Below are positions 7,183-16,951 of a stretch of DNA of 47,623 nucleotides, one piece after another. The number at the start of each line of letters is the position of its first letter. The stretch's first letter is position 1. A program made the translations under genes and the position numbers. Origin of the DNA: Alphaproteobacteria bacterium (GTDB lineage: Bacteria; Pseudomonadota; Alphaproteobacteria; Rhizobiales; CAJQND01); NCBI GenBank assembly GCA_024227565.1, contig JAAEUE010000205.1:1-47623 (forward strand), in the 5' to 3' direction. The notes below the pieces were generated by a model. The model had not been told where the DNA came from. It saw nothing but the letters and a program-made list of their open reading frames with translations, and searched no databases.

Positions 7183-8193
7183 TCAGCTCCCAAACTGCTT
7201 TTGCAGCTCATCAACGATGGGTCCTGCGCCGGTTCTGATCGGGTCAACGGCCGGCATGCCATATTCGGCTTCAAGCTTGGCCAAATAGTCCTTGGCATCC
7301 TCATCATTCAACGCCGCTGTATTGATGCAAAGGCCGATGCACCGGATGTCCGGATTGGTTAGCCGGCCCTGCAAAGTCACCAGGTCGATGACCTCCTGAA
7401 TGCTCGGCAGCGGTGCCGGCACGCCGCGCATGTTGGTTCGGGTCGGCTCGTGGCACACCACAAAGGCGTCCGGCTGCGAGCCATGCAAAAGGCCCAAGGT
7501 CACGCCAGCAAACGAGGGATGGAACAGCGAGCCCTGCCCTTCCACCACCTGCCAGGCATCCGGCTCGTTATCGGGTGTCAGCCACTCAGCGGCCCCTGAA
7601 ATGAAATCAGCCACCACCGCATCGATCGATATGCCGCGGCTGGAGATGAAAATCCCGGTCTGCCCAGTTGCGCAGAACTCGCTCTTGATGCCCCGGTCCC
7701 GCATTTCCTGGTCCAGCGCCAGGGCGGTGTACTTCTTGCCCACCGAGCAATCGGTCCCCACCGCCAAAAGCCGCAAGCCCGGCCGCTTTGTGCCTTTGCC
7801 CGTGGCGAACACTTGCTCGGAGAAGCGCACATCGTGGAGCTTTCGCCCGTTGCGTTCTGCAGCCGCGGCAATCTCCGGCGTTGAGGACAGTCGCTTGTGC
7901 AAGCCGGTCGCCACATCCATGCCAGCGTCGAGCGCCGCAACGATTTGCCTGACCCAATGATCCGGCATCACGCCTCCAGCGTTCACGACGCCGACAATCA
8001 TGGTCTTTGCGCCCTTGGCCACGGCTTCATCGATCGTGACATCCGCGATGCCCAAATCAGCGTTACAGCCCTCCAGGCGCAATTGGCCCACGCACCAGTC
8101 GGGACGCCAGTCCACGATGCCGCCTGCCGTCTTGGCGGCCAGCTGATCATGAACGTCACCGAGAAACAGAAGATAGGGTTTGGCAATTTCCAT
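7183..8193 (-). CDS. dgcN: DgcN, N-acetyltransferase of D-glutamate catabolism (DUF1611)
   Basis: A 336-residue DUF1611-family protein. The C-terminal part carries a P-loop-like segment AVGTDCSVGKK (about residues 144-154), typical of this family. Its described partner role is to acetylate D-glutamate, after which DgcA inverts the N-acetyl product to the L form for normal metabolism. The ATG at 8193 is preferred over an in-frame start 15 bases further out because GAGG lies seven bases upstream. It is the first gene of a minus-strand operon with dgcA and an MFS transporter. The giant gene upstream ends in a terminator, so dgcN should have its own promoter in 8194-8290, which I could not define. 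No LysR-type regulator lies next to it. Confidence 0.85.
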   Translation of the reverse strand: MEIAKPYLLFLGDVHDQLAAKTAGGIVDWRPDWCVGQLRLEGCNADLGIADVTIDEAVAKGAKTMIVGVVNAGGVMPDHWVRQIVAALDAGMDVATGLHKRLSSTPEIAAAAERNGRKLHDVRFSEQVFATGKGTKRPGLRLLAVGTDCSVGKKYTALALDQEMRDRGIKSEFCATGQTGIFISSRGISIDAVVADFISGAAEWLTPDNEPDAWQVVEGQGSLFHPSFAGVTLGLLHGSQPDAFVVCHEPTRTNMRGVPAPLPSIQEVIDLVTLQGRLTNPDIRCIGLCINTAALNDEDAKDYLAKLEAEYGMPAVDPIRTGAGPIVDELQKQFGS

Positions 8194-8290
8194 AACACAC
8201 CTCGTCACACAGCCCCTGCCAGGCCAAACGCATTTTGAAATTTAATCCATCATTTTTGCCGCGGAGACAATGGGCCAGCTGCACCAAATG

Positions 8291-8326
8291 AAAAGGGCAG
8301 CACGCCAGAAGCGCGCCGCCCTTTAA
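8291..8326 (-). terminator. Intrinsic terminator of the giant coiled-coil gene
   Basis: On the minus strand AAAGGGCGGCGCGC pairs with CGTGCTGCCCTTT, with small mismatches, around TTCTGG and ends in TTTT. It lies 25-60 bases after the stop at 8351. The T-run is short, so its efficiency is uncertain. Confidence 0.7.
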
Positions 8327-8350
8327 AAAAGCGGGGTATTTGTGACCCGA

Positions 8351-11300
8351 TCAGTTCGCGCCGTCAGCCGGGCGAATGCCAGGTCCTGACAGGTCGACCC
8401 GGTCGCCATGACGGCGGACCACATCGGCCAGCGCGCTGAGCGCCGTGATCTGGTCGGACACAACCTTGCGCATGGCATCGGCATTTGCACGGGCCTCATC
8501 AGGCATATCGATGATGGACTGACGCATCTGACCGCGCAGATCGTCGATTTCCGCCATCACCTGCTTGGCCGCAGAGTGCATGTCTTGCGCCGTTGCCGAG
8601 AAGTCGGTCGATGTGGAGGCCATGATGTTGGTCATGGCAGACATCGCCTTCTCGTACTGGTCGGACAGGTTCTGGGCGGCCAGGGCGATTTGCTCGTCGC
8701 TGGTTTTCTCCATCCGCTTCAACTCTTGGCCAAGGCCGGCAATAGTTTGCTCCAGCATCTTCGAGGTATGCTCGAGCTGGCCAACAACCTGGTTGGTTGT
8801 TCCGTCCAGGCGGCCAACAATCGAGTTGCTGACCTTGTCGAGCTGGTCGGCCACGTTCACGCTGGCACTTTCCAGACGGCCCGTGAGGTTGGTGCTGACG
8901 CTTTCCAGCTGACCGGTAAGCTTGCCGGATGTGGTCTCAAGTCTCTTGGTGAGGTTGAGGGTAACATCATCGAGCTGGCCGGACATGGATTCTGCCGACG
9001 AAGACAGATGGCTGAGGAACCCAGTGCTGACGTTGTCGAGCTTGCTTGCCAGATCGCCGGTTGCCGCCGCAAGCTGACCTGTGGTCTGCGAGCTGACTGT
9101 CTCCAGTTGGCTCGCCAGATCGCCGGTTGTCGATGCCAGCCTCTGGGCTGTATCGGCGCTGACGCTTTCCAATCGGCCAGCCAGCTCCGTTGTTGTTGCC
9201 GTTAGCCTTTCGGTCGTTTCCGCGCTGACAGTTTCCAGCTTGGAGGTCAGGCCACCTGTCATTGCCGCGAACTGATCGACAGTTTCGACACCGATGTTGC
9301 CGAGCAGGCCGGTGACGTTGCCGATGGACATGTCGAGCTGCGATCTCAAGCCGCTGCCAAACTGTTCCAACTGCTCGCCGATGCCGTGTGTGACACCTTC
9401 CAACTGACCGGAAACCGTGGAGTTGACCTGGTCAAGCTGCGTAACGATCTGACCAGCCGTGTGCTCCAGCTTGCCGGAAACCTCGCCGCTGACGGCCGAC
9501 AGTCTCTCATCAAGAGCGCCGGCGGTTTCAGACAGTTGGTTGGCAAAGTAGCTGTTGGCTTTCTCAAGATGCGAGGCAAACTTGGCGCCGGAGCTCTCAA
9601 GCGCTTCGGCACTCTCGTTGCTGGCCTTGATGAGCATTGCATCTGCTTCGCTGAGCCTTGTGGCCAGTGAACCGGTGCGCTCTTCAAGGTTGACAATGAT
9701 GTTGCTGCCGGCCGCTGCAAGCTGGCCTGCGAGCTTGTCGCCTGCGCCGCTGAGCTCGTTGGTGACCTGCTCTGCGATCCCGCCAAGATTGTCGGTTGCC
9801 TTCTCCAGAGAACCGGACAGCTCAACTGTCTTGTTCTCCAGACCTGCGACGATCGACTTGGTGGCATCACCCAGTTGGTCGGCCAATTGAATACCGGCCG
9901 TTGAGAGCTTGGCAACCACACCGTCAGCAGCCTCATCGAGGTTGATGTTGGCGGAGTTCATTGCCTCAGAAAAGGCTTCAGTCTTGCCTTCCAAGCCGCT
10001 CAGAATGTTGGCGCTGGCGCCATCGATTTGAGCGGTGTACCTGTCGCCTGCACTGCTGAGATCGGCGGAAACTTTCGTGGCAATCTCGTCCAGCTCGCCG
10101 CTGGCTTTGCTGAGAGACTGTTCGAATTCGCCCTGCTTGCTTTCCAGACCCATTACAACGAACGAGCCGGTTTCACCCAGGCGATCGGACAGCTGGCTGC
10201 CCACATCCGACAGGCCGGTGATGACCTTGGTCGCCACTTGGTCGAACTCTTCGCTTCTGCCTTCCAGGCCAACAAGCATGTTGGCGCTGGCCTGGCCGAG
10301 TTGCTCGGTCAGGTTTGTGCCGGCAGCAGACAGTTCGCTGGCCACCTTGTGTGCAATCTGATCCAGCTCGCCGGTCTTGCCTTCAAGGCCTGACAGAATG
10401 TTGGCACTGGATTCGCCCAACCGGTTGGTCAAGCGCTCGCCTGCCTCTGCCAGATCACCGGCAACCTTAGTGGCAATCTCGTCGAGTTCGCCGGTCTTGC
10501 CTTCGAGACCCATCAGAATGTTGGCACTGGATTCGCCCAACTGATCGGTCAGGCGGCCGCCTGCGTCTGAAAGTTCGGTTGAAACGCGCTGAGCGATCTG
10601 GTCAAGCTCGCCGGCTGCCTTGCTAATGGAGTTGGCAACCTCGCTGGTGCGCCCTTCAAGGCCGCCCACCACTTGAACACTGGCATCGCCAAGCTGTGCG
10701 GCAACCTGCTCACCTGCCTTGGCAAGTTCTGCAGACACACGCTCAACAAGCTCGTCGAGCTGGCTGGCAGCCTGGTTGATGTTTTCTGCAACACCGCCCG
10801 TTTTGCCATCCAGGCCTGCAAGAATGTTGGCGCTTGTTTCGCCAAGCTGCTCTGTGAGCTTCTCGCCTGCGCCGGTGAGTTCCAGGGTGACGCGGTTTGC
10901 GATTTCGTCCAGCTCAGTGGTTGCCTTGTTGATGTTGGTGGCAACTTCACCGGATTTGTCTTCAAGGCCAAACAGGATGTTGGCGCTTGCTTCACCCAAC
11001 TGATCGGTAAGCTTGGTGCCCGCGCCCACAATCTCCGTGGTCACGCGGTCAGCAACCAGGCCAAGCTCAGATGAGGTTTGTGTCAGCGCGCCGTTCAGCT
11101 CGCCAACTTTGCCCTCAAGATTAACCAGGATGCTGCCACCGGTCTCACCGATCTTGTCGGTGAACTCAGAACCGGCAGAGGCCAGCTCGGTAGCGATGCG
11201 GCCTGCAATCAGGTCAAAGTCGCCCGTGGCTTTGCTCAACACGCTGGAAAGCTTGCCGGCTGACGAGTCAAACCGGGTGATGAGCGCTGCGCTGGTATCC

Positions 11301-13525
11301 TCAATGGAGCCCGACAGACGCGTGCTGGTGGTGTCCATATGCGAGACGATGCCAGCATTGGTTTCGTTCAGCTTGGCAAACAGCTTGTCTCCGGCTGTTG
11401 CCAGCTCGTTGGAGATGGTGTCTGCGATCTGGCCGAATTCCTTCGTGGCCTGCTCCAGCAGCCCGGTCAGGTTGCCGGCAGACATGTCGAAGCGTTCGAT
11501 CAGAGACGCACTGGACGCATCGATGTTGTTGGTCAGCCGCGAACTTGCGGTGCCCATGCGTTCCACGATGGCCTCACTGGCGTGCTGCAGACGGCCGGCC
11601 AACTGGTCACCGGTTTGCGACAGATCTGCCGTCACCCGGTCCGTGGTCACCGTCATGTTTTCGGCAATCTGGTTGCTGGCCGCTTCAAGGCGCGTGGTCA
11701 TGTTGGAGTTAACGTCCTCCAACTGCTTGTGCAGATGGCTGGAGGTGCCTTCCAGGCGCGACGTCATGTTGGAACTTGCTTTGTCCAGATCGGAGATCAG
11801 GGCGTTGGAAGTTGAGTCCAAACGGGACGTCATGTCGGTGCTGGCTGTGTCCATGCGGTCCATGACGCGGCCCGTGGTGCTTTCCACGCGTGTGGTCATG
11901 TCGCTGGATGCCTGCTCCAGATAATCGAACAGCTCTTTGCGGGCCCGTGAGAGGTTTTCCACAAAGTCGCCAGAGGCAGTCAGCAGCTTCTCGGTGATCG
12001 CGCCACCAGAGTGCTCGATCTGCTTGGACAGCTCAACGCCGGAGGTTTCGACCTGCTTGGCCACCTCTTGCGTGGTTTCTTTAAGGTGATAGGTGATGTT
12101 GCCGCTTGTGGAGGCAATAAGATCGTTCACCTGGGTTCCGGTCTCGCGCAGTTCGCTGGCAACCGAGCTGCCGACACGCTCAAGCTGGCGGGTCATTTCA
12201 GCATTGGCTTCAGAGAACTCGTTGGTGGCCGAACGCATCAGGCCGGTGAACTCGCCGGCAGTGTCCTTCAAACGGCCGCTCAACTGCTGACCGGTTGAAT
12301 CCATGTTCTTGTTGATCTCACCATGTGTCTCGGTGATGTCCGTCATGGTCTGACGCATCATGCCCATGACGTCTTTCGCAGAGTCACGGATATGCTGGGT
12401 GTAGTTTGCGGTCATGCGGTTGATTTCGCCCGCAACGTCGCCGCCACGATCTTCAAGCGACTTGACGGTTTCGGTCAAACCATCGACCTGGCCATTCAAG
12501 TGGCCGGAGAATGCCTGCAAGCCCTGCAGCACGCCTTCAGAGACCTGCTCCAAACGGCCGGCCTGTGAGCTGATTTCGCCAGTGGCCCCAGCAGTCTGGG
12601 AAGCCACCTGGTTCATGGTGACGTTCAAGCCTTCGGTTGAGGCTCTGAGCTGATGCTCCAGCGTACCGAGCGTGTTGGACGCCTGGCTCACGATGGATTG
12701 CATTGCCTTGGTGTTTTCTTCCAGGCGGCCGAGAATTGGATTTGCCTCGTTGCCGATCAGGAAGCCTGCCTGCTCGAGAGCACCGCGCTGGGTCTCCAAA
12801 CCTTGCAGCAGGTTGTGAATGCGTTCCTCGTTGCCGCCGAACACACGCTCAAGGGCGCTCAGTTCTTTATGCACGAGGGTTTCAAGTTCGCCGGCCCGGT
12901 TCACAGCGTGCTCAACGCCGCCCACCAGCTGCGACACCTCACGGCGCACAGCCTGGCCAACTGTCTTCAAGCCATCGGTGGTCACGTCTTCAGGACGCAC
13001 CAGGCGCAGTGCGGTTTGCACCAGCGCTTCTGACACATGGGTCATCTGTTGGCCGCGGCGGAAGATGGACGCCACCGAGAACATCATGATGCAGGGCAGA
13101 ACCACCGCAATGATGAAGGCCAGCAGTTTGTCCCACTGCAGGGTTTCAAGCAGATTGAAGTTGCCGCTGCCCACAATATAAGCGGACACGAAGATCCACA
13201 TCAGCGAGCCCAAGGCTGCAACCCAGAACGGCCAGGACGAAGGCTTGCGCTTCAAACGGCCGATAAGAGCCGCATTGCTCGGCTCATTCTCATTTGCCGG
13301 ACGTGCAACCGGGGCCTTGCCCCGCGGCGGTTGCTTTTGTTCTGGCGCTCGCTTGCCTTTGCCGGTGGACGGCGGCGGCGGTGGGCCTGTGCGCTTTGCG
13401 GCAGGGGCGCTGGACGCCGCTGCTGCAGAAGGGGCCGCACCGTCTTTGCGGGGTGCGTTTCTGGCCCGTCGTGTCAAACGACGCGGATTGGATCTCCGTG
13501 GATCAGCAGAACTTGTACTCGCCAT
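8351..13525 (-). CDS. gpr: Giant coiled-coil membrane protein resembling Growth Pole Ring protein (GPR)
   Basis: A 1,724-residue protein. Residues 1-96 are Pro/Ala/Lys/Arg-rich and probably disordered in the cytoplasm. Two membrane spans follow at about 98-119 and 134-155. The remaining 1,550 residues are almost wholly helical, without proline, built from 11-residue repeats of the type (S/T)xS-x3-T-x-RLE and from longer units of 51 or 40 residues. This layout (basic tail, two spans, LVRPED segment, apolipoprotein-like repeats) matches GPR of Agrobacterium, a protein of about 2,100 residues that forms a ring at the growing pole and is needed for unipolar growth in Hyphomicrobiales. Here it is shorter, as expected if repeats vary in number. 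It is monocistronic, with its own terminator. A generic apolipoprotein-like or chemoreceptor-like annotation would miss this. The ATG lies after an AT-rich 494-base promoter region. Confidence 0.8.
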   Translation of the reverse strand: MASTSSADPRRSNPRRLTRRARNAPRKDGAAPSAAAASSAPAAKRTGPPPPPSTGKGKRAPEQKQPPRGKAPVARPANENEPSNAALIGRLKRKPSSWPFWVAALGSLMWIFVSAYIVGSGNFNLLETLQWDKLLAFIIAVVLPCIMMFSVASIFRRGQQMTHVSEALVQTALRLVRPEDVTTDGLKTVGQAVRREVSQLVGGVEHAVNRAGELETLVHKELSALERVFGGNEERIHNLLQGLETQRGALEQAGFLIGNEANPILGRLEENTKAMQSIVSQASNTLGTLEHQLRASTEGLNVTMNQVASQTAGATGEISSQAGRLEQVSEGVLQGLQAFSGHLNGQVDGLTETVKSLEDRGGDVAGEINRMTANYTQHIRDSAKDVMGMMRQTMTDITETHGEINKNMDSTGQQLSGRLKDTAGEFTGLMRSATNEFSEANAEMTRQLERVGSSVASELRETGTQVNDLIASTSGNITYHLKETTQEVAKQVETSGVELSKQIEHSGGAITEKLLTASGDFVENLSRARKELFDYLEQASSDMTTRVESTTGRVMDRMDTASTDMTSRLDSTSNALISDLDKASSNMTSRLEGTSSHLHKQLEDVNSNMTTRLEAASNQIAENMTVTTDRVTADLSQTGDQLAGRLQHASEAIVERMGTASSRLTNNIDASSASLIERFDMSAGNLTGLLEQATKEFGQIADTISNELATAGDKLFAKLNETNAGIVSHMDTTSTRLSGSIEDTSAALITRFDSSAGKLSSVLSKATGDFDLIAGRIATELASAGSEFTDKIGETGGSILVNLEGKVGELNGALTQTSSELGLVADRVTTEIVGAGTKLTDQLGEASANILFGLEDKSGEVATNINKATTELDEIANRVTLELTGAGEKLTEQLGETSANILAGLDGKTGGVAENINQAASQLDELVERVSAELAKAGEQVAAQLGDASVQVVGGLEGRTSEVANSISKAAGELDQIAQRVSTELSDAGGRLTDQLGESSANILMGLEGKTGELDEIATKVAGDLAEAGERLTNRLGESSANILSGLEGKTGELDQIAHKVASELSAAGTNLTEQLGQASANMLVGLEGRSEEFDQVATKVITGLSDVGSQLSDRLGETGSFVVMGLESKQGEFEQSLSKASGELDEIATKVSADLSSAGDRYTAQIDGASANILSGLEGKTEAFSEAMNSANINLDEAADGVVAKLSTAGIQLADQLGDATKSIVAGLENKTVELSGSLEKATDNLGGIAEQVTNELSGAGDKLAGQLAAAGSNIIVNLEERTGSLATRLSEADAMLIKASNESAEALESSGAKFASHLEKANSYFANQLSETAGALDERLSAVSGEVSGKLEHTAGQIVTQLDQVNSTVSGQLEGVTHGIGEQLEQFGSGLRSQLDMSIGNVTGLLGNIGVETVDQFAAMTGGLTSKLETVSAETTERLTATTTELAGRLESVSADTAQRLASTTGDLASQLETVSSQTTGQLAAATGDLASKLDNVSTGFLSHLSSSAESMSGQLDDVTLNLTKRLETTSGKLTGQLESVSTNLTGRLESASVNVADQLDKVSNSIVGRLDGTTNQVVGQLEHTSKMLEQTIAGLGQELKRMEKTSDEQIALAAQNLSDQYEKAMSAMTNIMASTSTDFSATAQDMHSAAKQVMAEIDDLRGQMRQSIIDMPDEARANADAMRKVVSDQITALSALADVVRRHGDRVDLSGPGIRPADGAN
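9655..11240 (-). repeat. Internal repeat array in the GPR-like gene (51- and 40-codon units)
   Basis: About ten consecutive units have the pattern LDEIAxxV...L..AG..L..QLGE.SANIL.GLEGKTGE. Some units are 51 residues long (with an extra NINKA-type segment) and others 40, a difference of exactly 11 residues. The units are also similar at the DNA level, e.g. the recurring GAATGTTGGC and TTGCCTTC(A/C)AGGCC blocks on the plus strand. Outside this array the gene continues as simple 11-residue repeats (e.g. 8750-9250 and 11550-11900). Confidence 0.85.
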
Positions 13526-14019
13526 AACTAACTTCCCGCACTCTCAAACTGTTAACCTACCAGGCTCAATAGCACATTTTGTGCCAACCCAGGCTTTTAC
13601 CAAACGGATCGTATAAGGAGGCATGGAGCAGGATAGATCAACAAACAAACCGCACTGCCACCGATTGGCAGGTACGTTGCTGGCGAATTTTGTCGATTTT
13701 GTGCACCCACAGCACGCCGCCAGCTTGTTGTTTGCGCTATCCTGTCCGAGGTCTATTAAGAGGCCTCCCCCCGTCCCTTTTGGCGCAAGTCGTATATTTA
13801 TAGCCGATTTTGGTGCCGCGATAAACCATGGGCAGGGTCTGGGGTCCAAGAAATGTAAATATTGGTTAAGATTCTTAAAGCACTGAAATTAAAACGCTAA
13901 ATTGATTCATTATGGGTCAAACCCGCTTCAGAGCCGTTTGAGGGAGCAAGCCGTAAAGATTTTGATAACCTTTCGATGGCCCCTATTGGTCAAATTAAGG
14001 TCTCTCCTGGTCGCTCCCT
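13526..14019. promoter_or_regulatory. AT-rich divergent intergenic region between gpr-like and Hpt genes
   Basis: This stretch is visibly richer in A/T than its surroundings and must carry the promoters of both divergent genes. It contains TTAA-GATTC-TTAA at 13866-13878, with GATTC at 13870-13874, and another GATTC at 13904-13908 (both GANTC, the CcrM methylation site of alphaproteobacteria), and GTTAACC near 13550. Two GANTC sites in about 490 bases is close to chance, so cell-cycle control is only suggested. A plus-strand open frame at 13623-13886 has AAGGAGG only one base before its ATG and was not accepted. Confidence 0.45.
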
Positions 14020-14400
14020 ATGTCACAGTCAGCCCAAATGTCCGAACCCGTTCAGACTACTTCAGCTGAGGTAGCATCACAGCCCATCGATATGGACCAT
14101 TTGCTCCATTATACCATGGGAGATGAGAAACTCGCACGCGAGGTTCTGGGTCTATTCTGCACGCAGGGCCGACTCTATTTGGAACAATTGTCTTCGGCGC
14201 CAGATGGGAGCGAGCGAAAAATTGCCGCCCACACTCTAAAAGGCTCTGCGCAAGGCGTTGGGGCCCATGACGTTGCGGGCAAGGCGTTGGCATTGGAGCA
14301 ACTGGCCGAAAACGGGGACGCAGCCGCGTGGAACCACGCGCTGTGCGAGCTCAAGTCCGCGTTTGCCCAAGCTGACGCCTTCATCAACAATCTCTCCTAG
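14020..14400 (+). CDS. Free-standing Hpt (histidine phosphotransfer) protein
   Basis: A 126-residue protein with one Hpt domain (about residues 23-122). The phosphorylatable histidine is H71 in AAHTLKGSAQGVGA, the canonical HxLKGSA motif. Such proteins carry phosphate between a hybrid kinase receiver and a response regulator in the cytoplasm. It has no kinase or regulator next to it, so its partners are elsewhere. It is transcribed away from the GPR-like gene across a shared 494-base region, which makes co-regulation possible. The ATG at 14020 lacks a good ribosome-binding site; an ATG six codons later is an alternative. Confidence 0.88.
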   Translation: MSQSAQMSEPVQTTSAEVASQPIDMDHLLHYTMGDEKLAREVLGLFCTQGRLYLEQLSSAPDGSERKIAAHTLKGSAQGVGAHDVAGKALALEQLAENGDAAAWNHALCELKSAFAQADAFINNLS

Positions 14401-14568
14401 CCTGCCCCTCCCGTAACATTTTCGTGCAAGTGCGAATATCGCGCATTGCGTTCCAACATACACTCGCCTATATCCCCGGCTGGTTTGCTTTTTTGAAGGG
14501 GGCCTTTCGGCCTGTCACAACCTGGGCAAACTGTAAAAACAGCAGCCCGTAATGACCAAAGACGCACG

Positions 14569-14889
14569 ATGGCAAAAATAACGTTTATCCAAGACGACGG
14601 GAACCAACAGACGGTGGATGCCGAGGATGGCATGACTGTTATGGAATCTGCCGTAAAGAATATGGTCCCCGGCATTGATGCCGACTGCGGAGGCGCCTGC
14701 GCCTGCGCAACCTGCCATGTCTACGTGGAACCCGACTGGCTCGAAGCCACCGGTGAGCGCGAAGAAATGGAGGAGGATATGCTCGATTTCGCATTCGACG
14801 TCAGAGATAACTCCAGGCTGTCTTGCCAAATCAAGGTGAGCCCGGAGCTGGATGGACTGACGGTTAGGGTCCCTGAAAAGCAGTTCTAA
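14569..14889 (+). CDS. 2Fe-2S ferredoxin, adrenodoxin type
   Basis: A 106-residue [2Fe-2S] ferredoxin of the vertebrate/adrenodoxin class. The ligands are C40, C46 and C49 (C-x5-C-x2-C) and C86 in RLSCQI. An extra C44 lies inside the loop. The acidic segment [11 protein letters not shown] at about residues 65-75 corresponds to the partner-docking helix of this class. It carries single electrons between an NAD(P)H-dependent reductase and an oxygenase (often a cytochrome P450) or a biosynthetic enzyme. It is followed after 53 bases by a ferredoxin reductase, and the two probably form a chain. No P450 or oxygenase is present nearby. Confidence 0.93.
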   Translation: MAKITFIQDDGNQQTVDAEDGMTVMESAVKNMVPGIDADCGGACACATCHVYVEPDWLEATGEREEMEEDMLDFAFDVRDNSRLSCQIKVSPELDGLTVRVPEKQF

Positions 14890-14930
14890 GTGCCACGGAT
14901 CCATGTGATCTGCGGCAACTTCCAGATTGA

Positions 14931-15968
<1,038 letters not shown>

Positions 15969-16090
15969 AGTTTCTTGTCTCCAAAAAGCTGCTCGAGCGC
16001 GCCTCCATGCGCAAAACCGGTCACTTTCGCAACGCATAATTAACCCTGTTGCGGCACTCTGATGGCCTGTTTTCAATTTGGAGAAGTGCT

Positions 16091-16930
16091 ATGCGTCGCG
16101 TTCGGGGTGTGGGGGATATAATTTCTGGCAGCGTTGGGGTTTTGTGCGTCCTGGCGTTTGCTGCCACTGCAGGCGGCTGCAGCATGTCCAACACAGCTTG
16201 GGACGATCCGCTGGCATCGCCGCCGCCGCCCGCGGCCACCGGGGGCATCATCACCGGTTCCTCCACGGTTCCGCCACGGACTGCTGGGCATCCGCGCCAG
16301 GTCTTCGTCCGGCCCGGCGACACGGCATATTCCATTGCCCGCAACAACGCCATCACGGTGGCCCAGCTCGGGGCAGCCAACAACATTGGCGCGCCTTACG
16401 CGCTCGCCATCGGCCAGCGCCTGACCATACCTACGGCACGGGCAGATCATACCCGCACCGGGTCTATCGCTCCGGCACGGCCTGCAGCGCCAAGATATCA
16501 GACCAGCACCCTTCTTGTGACGGTGGCACCGGGTGACACGCTGTTCTCCATCTCCAAGCGCTACGGCACCACTGTTGCGGAAGTTGCCAGGCTCAACCGC
16601 ATTCCGCCGCCCTACGCTCTGCGCCTGGGCCAACGCCTGACCGTGCCCGGCCGCGCCGTGCCCGCACAAACCATCCCGCGCCAGGCCATTCCGCGCCAGG
16701 CGGTGCAGCCGGTTCGAACCGCAGCAGCGCCTGCACGCCAGGCGCGCCCCGCGACAGGCAAAAGCCGCAACGGTGATTACATCTACTATTTTCACAAGGT
16801 CAAACCGGGTGAAACTCTGCCCGGCATCGCCCAGCAATACCGCATAGGCGTCGCAACCCTGGCCACCTTCAATCAGCTGCAGCAATCGGCCCGCTTGCGC
16901 ACTGGCCAGGTGATCAGGGTACCGATGTAG
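16091..16930 (+). CDS. LysM-repeat lipoprotein
   Basis: A 279-residue protein starting at the ATG with GGAG eight bases upstream; an in-frame ATG at 16049 would add 14 residues. The hydrophobic leader ends in ATAGGC, a likely lipobox with acylated C30. Three LysM domains follow, at about residues 69-113 (VRPGDTAYSIARNN), 140-186 (VAPGDTLFSISKRYG) and 232-279 (VKPGETLPGIAQQY), joined by Pro/Ala/Gln-rich linkers. LysM binds the glycan strands of peptidoglycan, so the protein is probably attached to a membrane and to the wall. Proteins such as NlpD or DipM have LysM followed by an M23 domain; here the chain stops right after LysM3, so no peptidase or amidase-activator domain is present. Confidence 0.87.
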   Translation: MRRVRGVGDIISGSVGVLCVLAFAATAGGCSMSNTAWDDPLASPPPPAATGGIITGSSTVPPRTAGHPRQVFVRPGDTAYSIARNNAITVAQLGAANNIGAPYALAIGQRLTIPTARADHTRTGSIAPARPAAPRYQTSTLLVTVAPGDTLFSISKRYGTTVAEVARLNRIPPPYALRLGQRLTVPGRAVPAQTIPRQAIPRQAVQPVRTAAAPARQARPATGKSRNGDYIYYFHKVKPGETLPGIAQQYRIGVATLATFNQLQQSARLRTGQVIRVPM

Positions 16931-16951
16931 CCGGACCCGCTCAGTCCGGCT
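16929..16951. terminator. Hairpin between convergent LysM and EamA genes
   Basis: AGCCGGAC and GTCCGGCT pair perfectly around CCGCTCA. The left arm includes the LysM stop codon and the right arm covers the end of the opposing EamA gene. No T-run is present, so it is a weak candidate for a two-way transcript end. Confidence 0.4.

Noticed and set aside
6214..7362. 382-codon plus-strand frame opposite dgcA and dgcN
   Set aside because: It runs antisense across two clear genes, with a His/Gln/Arg-rich composition typical of a shadow frame.
8408..13033. Many long plus-strand open frames opposite the GPR-like gene
   Set aside because: They mirror the repeats of the real gene (Leu/Gly/Val-rich shadows), have no start signals and overlap one another.
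13866..13878. CtrA-binding site (TTAA-N7-TTAA)
   Set aside because: The spacing here is five bases, not seven, so it does not meet the canonical motif; kept only as a weak hint.
13623..13886. Plus-strand open frame with AAGGAGG before its ATG
   Set aside because: The purine motif is only one base from the ATG, too close to work, and the protein looks random; the region is better explained as promoter DNA.
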